From: an uncultured Rhodospirillaceae bacterium | GTDB taxonomy: Bacteria; Pseudomonadota; Alphaproteobacteria; Azospirillales; Azospirillaceae | Length of the DNA stretch: 64,000 nt | Direction of reading: 5' to 3' | NCBI GenBank assembly: GCA_937927415.1 | Contig: CALBDS010000036.1 | Location: 62,001 to 126,000 of the forward strand | Shown: positions 51,774 to 60,444 of the stretch, piece by piece | How the letters are laid out: every line of letters starts with the position of its first letter | Numbering within the stretch: the first letter of the stretch is position 1 | The notes under the pieces: generated by a model | What the model was told of the DNA's origin: nothing | The model's database searches: none | The model's input: only the letters and a program-made list of their open reading frames with translations | Made by a program: the position numbers and the translations under genes

Positions 51774-53326
51774 CAGCTCTTCGCGTCCTCAACATAGCGA
51801 GGGAACACCCCCTGGGGTGTCGGCAGCGGCGTACCCGCCACCAGCGCCCCCGCCGGTCCCAGCCGGTCGAACCCGCGGGCGTCTTCCCCCTGCCCCAGCA
51901 ACTCCAGGATCCGCGCCGAAGCGGCCGGCATGATCGGCTGGGTCAGGATGCCCAGATGGCGGATGGTTTCCGCCAGCACGTAAAGCACGGTTGCCATGCG
52001 CGCCGGGTCGGTCTTGCGCAGCGCCCACGGCGCCTGTTCGTCCACATAGCGGTTGGCATCGCCAATGACCGCCCAAACGGTGTCCAGAACCTTGTGGAAG
52101 GCCTGAACCTGGATTTCCCGCCGCACGGCATCGAGCAGCCCGTGGGCGCTGCCCAGCAGCCGCTCGTCGGCTTCGGTGAACGGACCCGGCTGCGGCACGG
52201 CGGCACCGCAGTTCTTTCCGATCATCGACAGCACGCGCTGGACAAGGTTCCCATAATCGTTGGCAAGGTCGCCGTTGATACGGTTGACCATGGCCCGGTG
52301 CGAGAAATCGCCGTCGTTGCCGAACGGCACCTCCCGCAACAGGAAATAGCGGGTCTGCTCAAGACCGTAGGTGTTGACCAGCGTCTCGGGCGCGATGACG
52401 TTGCCCAGCGACTTGGACATCTTCTGTCCTTCAATGGTCCACCAGCCATGGGCGAACACCCGCTTGGGCGGCTCCAGCCCGGCGGCCATCAGGAACGCCG
52501 GCCAATAGACGGCGTGAAAGCGCAGGATGTCCTTGCCCACCATATGCAGGTCGGCGGGCCAGTACTTGGCGTAATCGCCACCCTCGGTTTCCGGGTAGCC
52601 GACCGCGGTGATGTAGTTGGTCAGCGCGTCCAGCCACACATACATGATGTGGGCCTCGTCGCCGGGCACCGGGATGCCCCATTTGAAGGTGGTGCGGCTG
52701 ATGGACAGATCCTTCAGCCCCGACTTGACGAAGGCCACCACCTCGTTGCGCTTGCCGGGCGGCAGGATGAAATCCGGGTTCTGTTCGTAGAACGCCAGCA
52801 GACGATCCTGCCACGCCGACAGGCGGAAGAAATAGCTGGGTTCCTCCACCCATTCGCACTCGGCCCCCGTGGGGGCGATCTTGCGGCCGGTGGGCGTGGT
52901 GGTCAGCTCGTCCTCACCATAGAACGCCTCGTCACGCACGGAATACCAACCGGCGTAGGAGCCGAGGTAGATCTCGCCGCGGTCCTGCAGCCGCTTCCAC
53001 AGGGCCTGCACCGATTTCACATGGCGCGGTTCGGTGGTGCGGATGAAATCGTCGTTGGAATAGTTCATCAGCCCGACGAGATCGCGGAAATTCTGCGATA
53101 CCCGGTCGGTGAATTCCTGCGGGGCGATGCCGGCGGCCATGGCGGATTTCTCCACCTTCTGCCCGTGTTCGTCGGTGCCGGTCAGGAAACGGACGTCATA
53201 ACCGTCAAGACGCATGAAGCGCGCCAGCACGTCACACGCCAGGGTGGTGTAGGCGTGGCCGATGTGCGGCACGTCGTTCACATAGTAAATCGGCGTCGTC
53301 AGGTAATAGGTCTTGGACCCGGCCAT
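51773..53326 (-). CDS. metG: Methionyl-tRNA synthetase
   Basis: 517 residues. Class-I signature YYVNDVPHIGHAYT (HIGH) and EGQKMSKSLGNVI (KMSKS). No CxxC zinc knuckles are seen between them, so it belongs to the zinc-less, one-domain-connector type, and it lacks the C-terminal tRNA-binding EMAP domain (which brings others to about 670). It charges tRNA-Met. Preceded by holB with a 46-base gap. Confidence 0.96.
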   Translation of the reverse strand: MAGSKTYYLTTPIYYVNDVPHIGHAYTTLACDVLARFMRLDGYDVRFLTGTDEHGQKVEKSAMAAGIAPQEFTDRVSQNFRDLVGLMNYSNDDFIRTTEPRHVKSVQALWKRLQDRGEIYLGSYAGWYSVRDEAFYGEDELTTTPTGRKIAPTGAECEWVEEPSYFFRLSAWQDRLLAFYEQNPDFILPPGKRNEVVAFVKSGLKDLSISRTTFKWGIPVPGDEAHIMYVWLDALTNYITAVGYPETEGGDYAKYWPADLHMVGKDILRFHAVYWPAFLMAAGLEPPKRVFAHGWWTIEGQKMSKSLGNVIAPETLVNTYGLEQTRYFLLREVPFGNDGDFSHRAMVNRINGDLANDYGNLVQRVLSMIGKNCGAAVPQPGPFTEADERLLGSAHGLLDAVRREIQVQAFHKVLDTVWAVIGDANRYVDEQAPWALRKTDPARMATVLYVLAETIRHLGILTQPIMPAASARILELLGQGEDARGFDRLGPAGALVAGTPLPTPQGVFPRYVEDAKS

Positions 53327-53372
53327 GACAGAGGCTCTCCCGTTCTTCTTGGTGCCGGCGACGGCGCCGGTG

Positions 53373-54500
53373 TCAGGCGGATGCCGCTTCCAACGTCAGC
53401 AGGGCGTTCAGAATCACCTGCTTGCGGTCGAGGTTGGCGGAATCCGCGCGCATGAATAAGGTACGGATCTTTTCCCACACCTCCACCCACCGATCAAGCC
53501 CACGGCCACCGCCGCTTTGGGCCAGCCGGGTCATCAGGGCGATTTCCCCGGCCACCACCTCCGGCGGCCACGTCCCCACCGCCAGGGCACGGGCAAAGCG
53601 GGCCAGCCACCAGACAAGCAGGCCGGTGGCCGTGGCGTACACGCCGGTGTCCTGCCCCCGCCCCAAAAGATCGGCGAAGGCGTGGGCGGCGGGAATGTCC
53701 AGCCGCGGCAACCCGCTCAACAAGGTGATGATGCTGCGGTAAAGATCCAGCCCCCCGGCGTCGGCCAGGGCGACGGCACGCCCGATGCTGCCCTCCGCCA
53801 GCCGGGCCAGCGCCAGCCGGTCGGTTTCCGACAGCCCCGGCCGGTGACGGCCCAGAAGATCGGCCACCAGCCCCTCACTGAGCGGGGTCAGCACAAGCTT
53901 GCGGCAGCGCGACCGGATGGTCGGCAGGAGGCCGCCGGGATTGTCGCTGACCAGCAGCAGCAGCGTGGCCGGCGGCGGCTCCTCCAGAATTTTCAGGATG
54001 GCGTTCAGGCCGCTGGTGTTCATGCGGTCGGCGCCGTCGATGATGGCGACCCGCCAACCACCCTCCGCCGCCGTCCGGCGCAGGAAGGGAGCGATTTTGC
54101 GCACGTCATCGACGGCGATGTCCCGCTTCATCTGGCCGCGCTTCTCGTCCATCTGCCGTTCGATGGTCAGCACGTCGGCGTGCCCGCCCGACGCCACGCG
54201 GGCGAACACCGGGTTGCCGGGCGGCAACGCCAGGGTGTCGGGCAGCGCCGCCGCCCCGAACAGCCCGCCCGCCGCCTGCGGCGTCGGATTGGCCAGGACG
54301 AAACGCGCGAAGCGGAACGCCAGCGTCGCCTTGCCGATCCCCGGCGGCCCGCCGATCAGCCAGGCGTGGGGCATCCGGCCCGACGACCAGGCCCCCAGCA
54401 ACAGCCGTTCCGCCGCCTCGTGCCCGAACAGGTCGGGGTTGCGACGCGGCGGCAGCGTGCCGCCGGTGTCATCCTCGGCGGATGCGGCGGTGCGGCTCAT
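53373..54500 (-). CDS. holB: DNA polymerase III subunit delta'
   Basis: 375-residue AAA+ clamp-loader subunit. Walker A GGPPGIGKATLAF, then the Walker-B-type segment AIIDGADRMNTSGLNAILKILEEPP and the sensor-1 region LLLVSDNPGGLLPTIRSRCRKL. The usual zinc-module Cys residues between the Walker motifs are not obvious, which is common in alphaproteobacterial delta' proteins. The ATG overlaps the tmk stop by 4 bp. A longer open frame upstream overlaps tmk and is discounted. Confidence 0.94.
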   Translation of the reverse strand: MSRTAASAEDDTGGTLPPRRNPDLFGHEAAERLLLGAWSSGRMPHAWLIGGPPGIGKATLAFRFARFVLANPTPQAAGGLFGAAALPDTLALPPGNPVFARVASGGHADVLTIERQMDEKRGQMKRDIAVDDVRKIAPFLRRTAAEGGWRVAIIDGADRMNTSGLNAILKILEEPPPATLLLLVSDNPGGLLPTIRSRCRKLVLTPLSEGLVADLLGRHRPGLSETDRLALARLAEGSIGRAVALADAGGLDLYRSIITLLSGLPRLDIPAAHAFADLLGRGQDTGVYATATGLLVWWLARFARALAVGTWPPEVVAGEIALMTRLAQSGGGRGLDRWVEVWEKIRTLFMRADSANLDRKQVILNALLTLEAASA

Positions 54501-55135
54501 GATGCCGGCACGTCCAGGCGGCGGGTCACCGCGTCGAGAATGGCCGCCTGCACCGCCTCCACCGTTCCGGTGGCGTCGATCAGGGCGCAACGCCCCGGCT
54601 CGGCGGCGGCGATGGCGCGGAAACCATTGTGCAGACGATGGTGGAAGGCCACGTCCATGCGCTCGTAACGGTCCTCACCGCCATGGCGGGCGGCGGCCCG
54701 GCGCAACCCGGCTTCCGGCGGGATATCGAGGATCAGGGTCAGGTCGGGCCGGAAATCCCCCAGCGCCACCCGCTGCACCTGCCCGATGTAAGCGGCCCCC
54801 AGCCCCAGCCCATAGCCCTGATAGGCGACGGTGCTGTCGAAGAAACGGTCGCAGACGACCCACTGTCCGGCTTCCAGCGCCGGCCAGACGGTACGTTCCA
54901 GATGGTCGCGGCGGGCGGCGGTGTGCAGCAGCACCTCGGTCACCGGCCCCCAGCGGCCCGGCTCCCCCGACACCAGCAGGTGGCGGATTTCCTCCGCCCC
55001 CTTGGAGCCGCCCGGCTCGCGCGTCACCACCACCTCCAGCCCGCAGGCCCGCAACGCCTCGGCCAGCAGACGGAGCTGGGTGGATTTGCCCGCCCCTTCC
55101 CCGCCCTCCAGCGTGATGAACCGCCCGCGCGCCAT
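54497..55135 (-). CDS. tmk: Thymidylate kinase
   Basis: 212 residues. P-loop ITLEGGEGAGKSTQ, the DR(H/Y/F) motif VVCDRFFDSTVAYQGYGLG, LID-type region AARHGGEDRYERM, and TREPGGS after the P-loop. It phosphorylates dTMP to dTDP. The frame is open upstream through dacC, but the ATG at MARGRFITLEGG is the normal family start. Encoded 5 bases after dacC. Confidence 0.95.
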   Translation of the reverse strand: MARGRFITLEGGEGAGKSTQLRLLAEALRACGLEVVVTREPGGSKGAEEIRHLLVSGEPGRWGPVTEVLLHTAARRDHLERTVWPALEAGQWVVCDRFFDSTVAYQGYGLGLGAAYIGQVQRVALGDFRPDLTLILDIPPEAGLRRAAARHGGEDRYERMDVAFHHRLHNGFRAIAAAEPGRCALIDATGTVEAVQAAILDAVTRRLDVPAS

Positions 55136-55140
55136 CCCCG

Positions 55141-56292
55141 TCAGGCCCCGGTGCCGAAGACGAGGTACTTGGCGGCGGCAATGGCGCGGCCGAAGAAGCC
55201 CAGACGCCCCACATCGGCGGCCGCGACCACCGGCACCTCCCGCGTCGGCGCACCGGGAGCGGAAATCACCAGCTTGCCCACCGGCGTCCCCTTGGCAAGG
55301 GGGGCGGCAACCGGGGCGTTGGTCACCAGCGTCACCTTCATGTTCGGACGGTCGGTGCGGGCCATGGTCTGGTTCAGGTCGGCGGCGACGGTCACCGGCA
55401 CCGTTTCCTGCTCGCCCAGCCACACCGGCACCTGCTCGATGGTGTCGCCGGCCTTGAACAGGGTGTAGGTGTTGAACTCGCGGAAGCCCCACTCGATCAG
55501 GCGGGCGGATTCATCGGCGCGCGCCTGCATGTTGGGCAGGCCGTTGACCACCAGAACCAGCCGGCGCCCGTCACGGATGGCCGAGGCGGTCAGGCCATAG
55601 CCGGCGATGTCGGTATGGCCGGTCTTCATGCCGTCGGCGCCGATGTTGCGGTACAGAAGCGGGTTGCGGTTGCCCTGCTTGATGCCGTGGTAGGTGAATT
55701 CCCGGATCGAATAGTAATGATAATATTCCGGGAAATCGGTGATGAGCCGCTTGGCCAGCGTGGACAGGTCCCGCGCGGTCATCAGATGGTTGGGGTCGGG
55801 CCAGCCGGTGGCGTTGGTCAGGGTGCTGTTGGTCAGGCCCAGTTCGCGGGCCTTGGCGTTGGCCTGCTCGGCAAAGGCCTCCTCCGACCCGGCCAGACCT
55901 TCGGCCAGCACGATGCAGGCGTCGTTGCCCGACTGGACGATCACACCCTTGATAAGGTCATCGACCTTGATGGAGTTGTGAAGCTCCACATACATCTTCG
56001 ACCCCTGCATCCGCCACGCCCGCTCGCTGACGGGCAGGGTGTGATCCAGGGACAGGCGCCCCTTTTTAATGGCGTCGAACACCATGTACATCGTCATGAT
56101 CTTGCTCATGGACGACGGCGGCATGCGCTGATCGGCGTTCTTTTCGAACAGCACCGTGTTGGTGCTGACGTCGATCAGGATCGCCTGCTTGGCGATGGTG
56201 TCGATGTTGGCTGCGCGTGCCGGCAGGATCGTGGCGGCGGCGGCCAGGACGGCGGTCAGCGCGGCGACGAAACGGGTCCGGACAGCGGTCAT
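55141..56292 (-). CDS. dacC: D-alanyl-D-alanine carboxypeptidase (PBP5/6-type)
   Basis: 383 residues. The signal peptide ends near ATILPARAANID. The low-molecular-weight PBP motifs are all present: SxxK with nucleophile Ser 61 in PPSSMSKIMTMY, SGN in VIVQSGNDACIVLAE, and KTG in DGMKTGHTDIAGYG. A C-terminal PBP5-like domain follows (about 265-365), with a final helix (LGFFGRAIAAAKYLVFG) that may anchor it to the membrane. It trims the terminal D-Ala of peptidoglycan pentapeptides. The ATG with AGAGGAA was chosen over one six codons earlier. Confidence 0.94.
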   Translation of the reverse strand: MTAVRTRFVAALTAVLAAAATILPARAANIDTIAKQAILIDVSTNTVLFEKNADQRMPPSSMSKIMTMYMVFDAIKKGRLSLDHTLPVSERAWRMQGSKMYVELHNSIKVDDLIKGVIVQSGNDACIVLAEGLAGSEEAFAEQANAKARELGLTNSTLTNATGWPDPNHLMTARDLSTLAKRLITDFPEYYHYYSIREFTYHGIKQGNRNPLLYRNIGADGMKTGHTDIAGYGLTASAIRDGRRLVLVVNGLPNMQARADESARLIEWGFREFNTYTLFKAGDTIEQVPVWLGEQETVPVTVAADLNQTMARTDRPNMKVTLVTNAPVAAPLAKGTPVGKLVISAPGAPTREVPVVAAADVGRLGFFGRAIAAAKYLVFGTGA

Positions 56293-56358
56293 GGCGGATT
56301 CCTCTTGCAACGGACGTTCTTCTGTTCCCCGAGACGCGGGATCATCCCGGACGGGGTA

Positions 56359-57327
56359 TCAATCGACCACGATTTTGGCGTCGGTAAGGCCGGACTGTAT
56401 CACCTGATTGAGAATCGTGTCGGCGCGGTCCACATCATCCAGCGGCCCGACCCGGACACGGTAGAACTGGCGGCCGTTGACGGTGGCCTGGGTCACGCTG
56501 GCGGTGCCGATGGATCCCAGCCGGCCGCTCAACTTCTGCGCGTTTTCGGCAACGGAGAAGGCGCCGGCCTGGATATAGATCCGGTGCTGCCCCTTGACCG
56601 GCACCGACGATACCACCGGGGCGGGCATGAAGCGCCCATCCTCTTCGGTCTTGCCGGGGACGCGGGCGGTGGAGGACGGCGGCAGTTCCGCCACCGCGAT
56701 CCCGGACGGGCGGGCAGCCGGCGGCGGCGCCTCGCTCACCTGGATCGAGGGCCGCGGTGCGGCGGCCTGAACCGGGGGTGGGGTGTCCACCTTGTCCACC
56801 TGCGCCGTCATCACCGGCGGGGTTTGTCCGCGCCGGGCGGCGTCGGCCAGGGCGCGGCTCTCGTCGGCCAGGATCTGGACCCGCACCTTGGCGGTGCCCA
56901 CCCGGTCGAACCCCAGCAGCTGTGCCCCCCGCTGCGACATGTCGATGACGCGGTTGTTGACGTATGGTCCGCGGTCGTTGACCCGCACCACGATCGACCG
57001 GCCGTTGTCCAGATTGGTCACCCGCACCAGGCTTGGCATGGGCAGCGTCTTGTGCGCCGCCGTCAGGTCCATCTGGTCATAGGTTTCGCCGTTGGCGGTC
57101 ATCTTGGCGTGGAAGCCCGGCCCGTACCACGAGGCGATGCCCGTCTCGTCATAGGCGTAATCCTCCGCCGGATAATACCAGATTCCCTTGATCTGATAGG
57201 GCTTGCCGACCTTGTAATAGCCGCCGCGGCCACCGCCGGGAGCACTGGGCGAACCGGCGCACCCGGCCAGGATCAGGGTCCCCAGCACCGCCACCGTCAC
57301 CGCCATCCCACCGCCGCGCACCATCAT
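56359..57327 (-). CDS. rlpA: RlpA-like septal-ring lipoprotein / lytic transglycosylase with SPOR domain
   Basis: 322 residues. Lipobox LILAGC near residue 24 after a hydrophobic signal, so an outer-membrane lipoprotein. A double-psi beta-barrel (about 60-150) shows GIASWYGPGFHAKMTANGE, AAHKTLPMPSLVRVTNL and VVRVNDRGPYVNNRVID, typical of RlpA. A Pro/Ala-rich linker leads to a C-terminal SPOR domain (about 245-322, IYIQAGAFSVAENAQKL) that targets denuded septal glycan. Start uncertain among three Mets. It may cleave denuded glycan strands. Encoded 66 bases before dacC. Confidence 0.9.
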   Translation of the reverse strand: MMVRGGGMAVTVAVLGTLILAGCAGSPSAPGGGRGGYYKVGKPYQIKGIWYYPAEDYAYDETGIASWYGPGFHAKMTANGETYDQMDLTAAHKTLPMPSLVRVTNLDNGRSIVVRVNDRGPYVNNRVIDMSQRGAQLLGFDRVGTAKVRVQILADESRALADAARRGQTPPVMTAQVDKVDTPPPVQAAAPRPSIQVSEAPPPAARPSGIAVAELPPSSTARVPGKTEEDGRFMPAPVVSSVPVKGQHRIYIQAGAFSVAENAQKLSGRLGSIGTASVTQATVNGRQFYRVRVGPLDDVDRADTILNQVIQSGLTDAKIVVD

Positions 57328-57427
57328 CCCCCTGCCCTGCGTCACCGCCGCCGCGCCCAAGCCGCGCACTCTAACGGCTTTGCCCACGCAGGCCAAGACG
57401 GCACGGGCAGCTTTGCGGAAAGTCGGG

Positions 57428-58222
57428 TCACGGGCCGGGAAACAGCCGGTCGGTCCGGCCCATGGCATGGTACGCCGCCAGCCCGATCCATTCCCGCACC
57501 ATGGTCGAGGTCAGGTTCAGATTGCCGGTGACATCCATAATCCCTTGCATCTGGTCATCGCCGCGGGTGCGGTAATCCACCGGATAGGGAATGACCGGCC
57601 AGCCCAGCCGGCGGAAAATCCCCACCGACCGCGGCATATGGTTGGCCGAGGTGATGAGAATCCAGGGAGTATCCACCGCCGAATCGGCAAAATCGCGGCT
57701 GAACAGGGCGTTTTCCCAGGTGTTGCGCGACAGATTCTCGATGATCACCCGCCCGGTGTCGAACCCCAATTGGTCCAGCACCGCCAGGACCACATCCCCT
57801 TCGCGGAAATCGCGGTCCCATATCAGCCCCGACCCGCCGGTGGCGATCAGGGGGGCATCGGGATAACGCCGCGCCAACGCGACGAACGCCACCATCCGTT
57901 CGGCCGCATCGGTCAGGGTGGGCAGGCCGCGGGTGGCTGTGACGACGGGATCCACCGCCCCGCCCAGAACGATGATGCCGCCGATTTTCTCGGGCAAGGC
58001 TGCCGGGAGGGAGAAGCGATCCTCCAGCGGACGCCCCACCCATTGCCCCACCGGCAGCACCGCCAGCGCCGCAAAGCCCGCCGTCGCCAGCCAGACCAGG
58101 GCCAACCCCAGCCGTCGGCGGCGAGGCCACAGCGTCAAAAGCGCCCCTGAGGTCAGAAAAAGCACCAGCAGGTTCGCCGGCGCCAAAAGCGCCCACCCGA
58201 CCTTTGTGGCGAGAAAATCCAT
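57428..58222 (-). CDS. YdcF/ElyC-family (DUF218) membrane protein
   Basis: 264 residues. Two N-terminal hydrophobic segments (about 8-30 and 38-62) anchor a periplasmic DUF218 domain: GGIIVLGGAVDP, LIATGGSGLIWD, the ENLSRNTWENA motif, and LITSANHMPRSVGIF. ElyC and SanA homologues act in envelope integrity and lipid-linked precursor handling; the biochemical role is unsettled. It is the first gene of a minus-strand envelope set (RlpA, DacC follow). Divergent from the MCP gene. Confidence 0.88.
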   Translation of the reverse strand: MDFLATKVGWALLAPANLLVLFLTSGALLTLWPRRRRLGLALVWLATAGFAALAVLPVGQWVGRPLEDRFSLPAALPEKIGGIIVLGGAVDPVVTATRGLPTLTDAAERMVAFVALARRYPDAPLIATGGSGLIWDRDFREGDVVLAVLDQLGFDTGRVIIENLSRNTWENALFSRDFADSAVDTPWILITSANHMPRSVGIFRRLGWPVIPYPVDYRTRGDDQMQGIMDVTGNLNLTSTMVREWIGLAAYHAMGRTDRLFPGP

Positions 58223-58324
58223 GGAACGGCCCCCGTATCCGGCCCCCTGCATGACCGGATCATCGGGACCTGTCCAGGTGAAAAGCGGCTTTCCCCGGCC
58301 CCACCCTCGGCAAGTTTCATCAAA

Positions 58325-58342
58325 CTGTCACGTAAGCGTCAC
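58325..58342. promoter_or_regulatory. Pho-box-like direct repeat upstream of the MCP gene
   Basis: CTGTCAC-GTAA-GCGTCAC, two 7-base half-sites with a 4-base spacer (11-bp period), closely matches the PhoB consensus CTGTCAT-N4-CTGTCAC. A weaker third unit (GTTACC) follows. It is about 90 bp upstream of the MCP start in the 210-bp divergent gap. Confidence 0.45.
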
Positions 58343-58432
58343 GCAAGTTACCGGGATGGCGCGCATTGATGGCTCCGGTCGCACGTTGTTTCGTCCGTAT
58401 ACGGTTGTCGTTCATCCTGTTCCGGGGGCAGA

Positions 58433-60391
58433 ATGCTGTCGAAGGTTTCCATCGGAACGCGCATCGCGTTGCTGGTCGTCGGTGCGCTGGTCACGCTTGG
58501 CCTGCTTGGGGGAACCGTGTCCATGGGCGCGCGCCGCGTGTTCCAGGCCACCAACGAGTTGAACCAGTTCCGCAGCATCGACGAACGGATCGCGGGAATT
58601 GAGCGGCGGGCCAGCCGGCTGCGGTTCCAGGCCCTGCGTTTCATCACCGAACGGGATCAGACGGCGGCGCGCACCTTTGCCACCAACGCCGGGGAAATCG
58701 CCTCCCTGCTGGCCGAGGTGCGCGGCAACGCCGGCGCCCTAGTCCCGGCGGGAGACATCGACAACCTGTCCAAGGGCGTCACCGCCCTGTCCGAACGGTT
58801 CAAGGCGGTGGTCGAACAGGCGACCACCCTGGGCCTGAGCGATGAAACCGGCCTGCGCGGCCAGTTGCGCGCCTCCGCCCGCGCCATCGAGGACGAGCTG
58901 AAACAATGGCCCAACGCCGACAAGCTGACCGCCCGCATGGAAGCCATGCGGAAGATGGAAAAGGACTTCATCATCTACAATGATGAGGATTTGCTGTCCG
59001 GTCACCGCAAGGCGTTCAGCGAATTCACCTTCTTCCTCAGCGACTCCGGCCTCGACCCCGCCACCGCCGCGCGGATCGAAAAACAGGCCCGCACCTACCG
59101 CAAGGATCTTCTGGCCTTCGTGGACGCCACCAAGGCGTTCCGGGAGGAGGTCACCCGCTTCAACGAAGCGTTCCAGAGCCTCGGCCCCCGCTTCGAAGCG
59201 TTGCTGGACATGGCCGGCGAAGGCATGGGGCGGGCGGTGGAAACCCAGAACCGCGTCGGCGACGAGGTGATCCGGACAGCGACCATCACCGGATCGCTGT
59301 TGCTGGTGGGCTTCCTGCTCATCAGCCTGTACGTTGCCCGTTCGATCACCCGTCCGCTCGCCAGCATCGAAGGGGCGATGGAACGGCTGGCGACCGGCGA
59401 CCGTTCGGCCAACATTCCCGGCATCGAACGGCGTGACGAGATCGGCGCCATGGCCCGCGCCCTTCAGGTGTTCAAGGAAGGGCTGCAGCGCAACCATGAC
59501 CTGGAAATCGAAGCCCGGCAGGCCGAACAGCGGGCCGCCGCCGAACGGCGCCAGGCGCTGCACACCGTCGCCCATGATTTCGACGGCGCCTTCGGCAAGG
59601 TGCTGAACACCGTCGGCAGTGCCGCCGAACAGATCCGCACCGGCGCCCACATCCTGCGCGACACCGCGGAAAAGATGCGGATGCAGGCGCTCGACACCGC
59701 CGACAAGGCGGAACAGACGTCCGAAGTGGTGGGCATCGTCAACACCGTGTCGCGGACCCTGACCGACTCCATCGGCGAAATCGGCGCACGGGTGTCCACC
59801 AGCGCCACCGCCGTCCTGCGGGCGGTGGGCCATGCGCGGGAAAGCGATGTCGCGGTCAAAGCACTGTCGGAAAGCTCCCAGCGGATCGGGGAGATCGTGG
59901 ATCTCATCAACACCATCGCCGGACAGACCAACCTGCTGGCGCTGAACGCCACCATCGAGGCGGCCCGCGCCGGAGAAGCCGGCAAGGGCTTCGCCGTGGT
60001 GGCGTCGGAGGTGAAAACGCTGGCCAGCCAGACCGCGCGGGCGACCGAGGACATCGCCGGTCAGGTGTCCGCCATCCAGAACGCCACCACCGACGTGGTG
60101 ACGGCGATCCAGGCCATCCGCTCCACCATCGAAGAGGTGGAAAGCCTGTCGTCGGAGGTGTCCACCGCCGTCACCCGCCAGTTGGCCCAGACCCAGGAAA
60201 TCGTCCATGCGGTGGACCGGGCCACCAACACCTCTCACGAGGTATCGGAAAGCGTCAGCACCATGGCAATGACCGCGGCGGAAACCGGCAAATCGGCCAT
60301 CGAAATGATCTATTCCGCCGGTCAGTTGGCCGACGAATGCCGCCAGTTGGAAAACGACGCCGACCGCTTCATCGCCTCGATCCGGGAATAA
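58433..60391 (+). CDS. Methyl-accepting chemotaxis protein (HBM-type sensor)
   Basis: 652 residues. TM1 about 8-30, a long all-helical periplasmic domain (about 35-280) fitting a helical bimodular (HBM) ligand sensor, TM2 about 285-305, HAMP (SITRPLASIEGAMERLATGD), then the signalling domain with the canonical tip TIAGQTNLLALNATIEAARA, followed by GEAGKGFAVVASEVKTLASQ. No PAS, no pentapeptide. HBM receptors often bind organic acids or polyamines, but the ligand here is unknown. A Pho-box-like repeat precedes it and a strong terminator follows. Confidence 0.92.
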   Translation: MLSKVSIGTRIALLVVGALVTLGLLGGTVSMGARRVFQATNELNQFRSIDERIAGIERRASRLRFQALRFITERDQTAARTFATNAGEIASLLAEVRGNAGALVPAGDIDNLSKGVTALSERFKAVVEQATTLGLSDETGLRGQLRASARAIEDELKQWPNADKLTARMEAMRKMEKDFIIYNDEDLLSGHRKAFSEFTFFLSDSGLDPATAARIEKQARTYRKDLLAFVDATKAFREEVTRFNEAFQSLGPRFEALLDMAGEGMGRAVETQNRVGDEVIRTATITGSLLLVGFLLISLYVARSITRPLASIEGAMERLATGDRSANIPGIERRDEIGAMARALQVFKEGLQRNHDLEIEARQAEQRAAAERRQALHTVAHDFDGAFGKVLNTVGSAAEQIRTGAHILRDTAEKMRMQALDTADKAEQTSEVVGIVNTVSRTLTDSIGEIGARVSTSATAVLRAVGHARESDVAVKALSESSQRIGEIVDLINTIAGQTNLLALNATIEAARAGEAGKGFAVVASEVKTLASQTARATEDIAGQVSAIQNATTDVVTAIQAIRSTIEEVESLSSEVSTAVTRQLAQTQEIVHAVDRATNTSHEVSESVSTMAMTAAETGKSAIEMIYSAGQLADECRQLENDADRFIASIRE

Positions 60392-60403
60392 CCGGCACCG
60401 TTG

Positions 60404-60437
60404 AAAAACCCCTCTCCCAATCGGGAGAGGGGTTTTT
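60404..60437. terminator. Bidirectional rho-independent terminator between MCP and valS
   Basis: AAAAACCCCTCTCCC (60404-60418) pairs with GGGAGAGGGGTTTTT (60423-60437) around the loop AATC. Read either way it gives a 10-bp G/C stem followed by five Ts, so it can terminate both the plus-strand MCP and the minus-strand valS transcripts, which converge here. Confidence 0.9.
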
Positions 60438-60444
60438 CGTGGCA

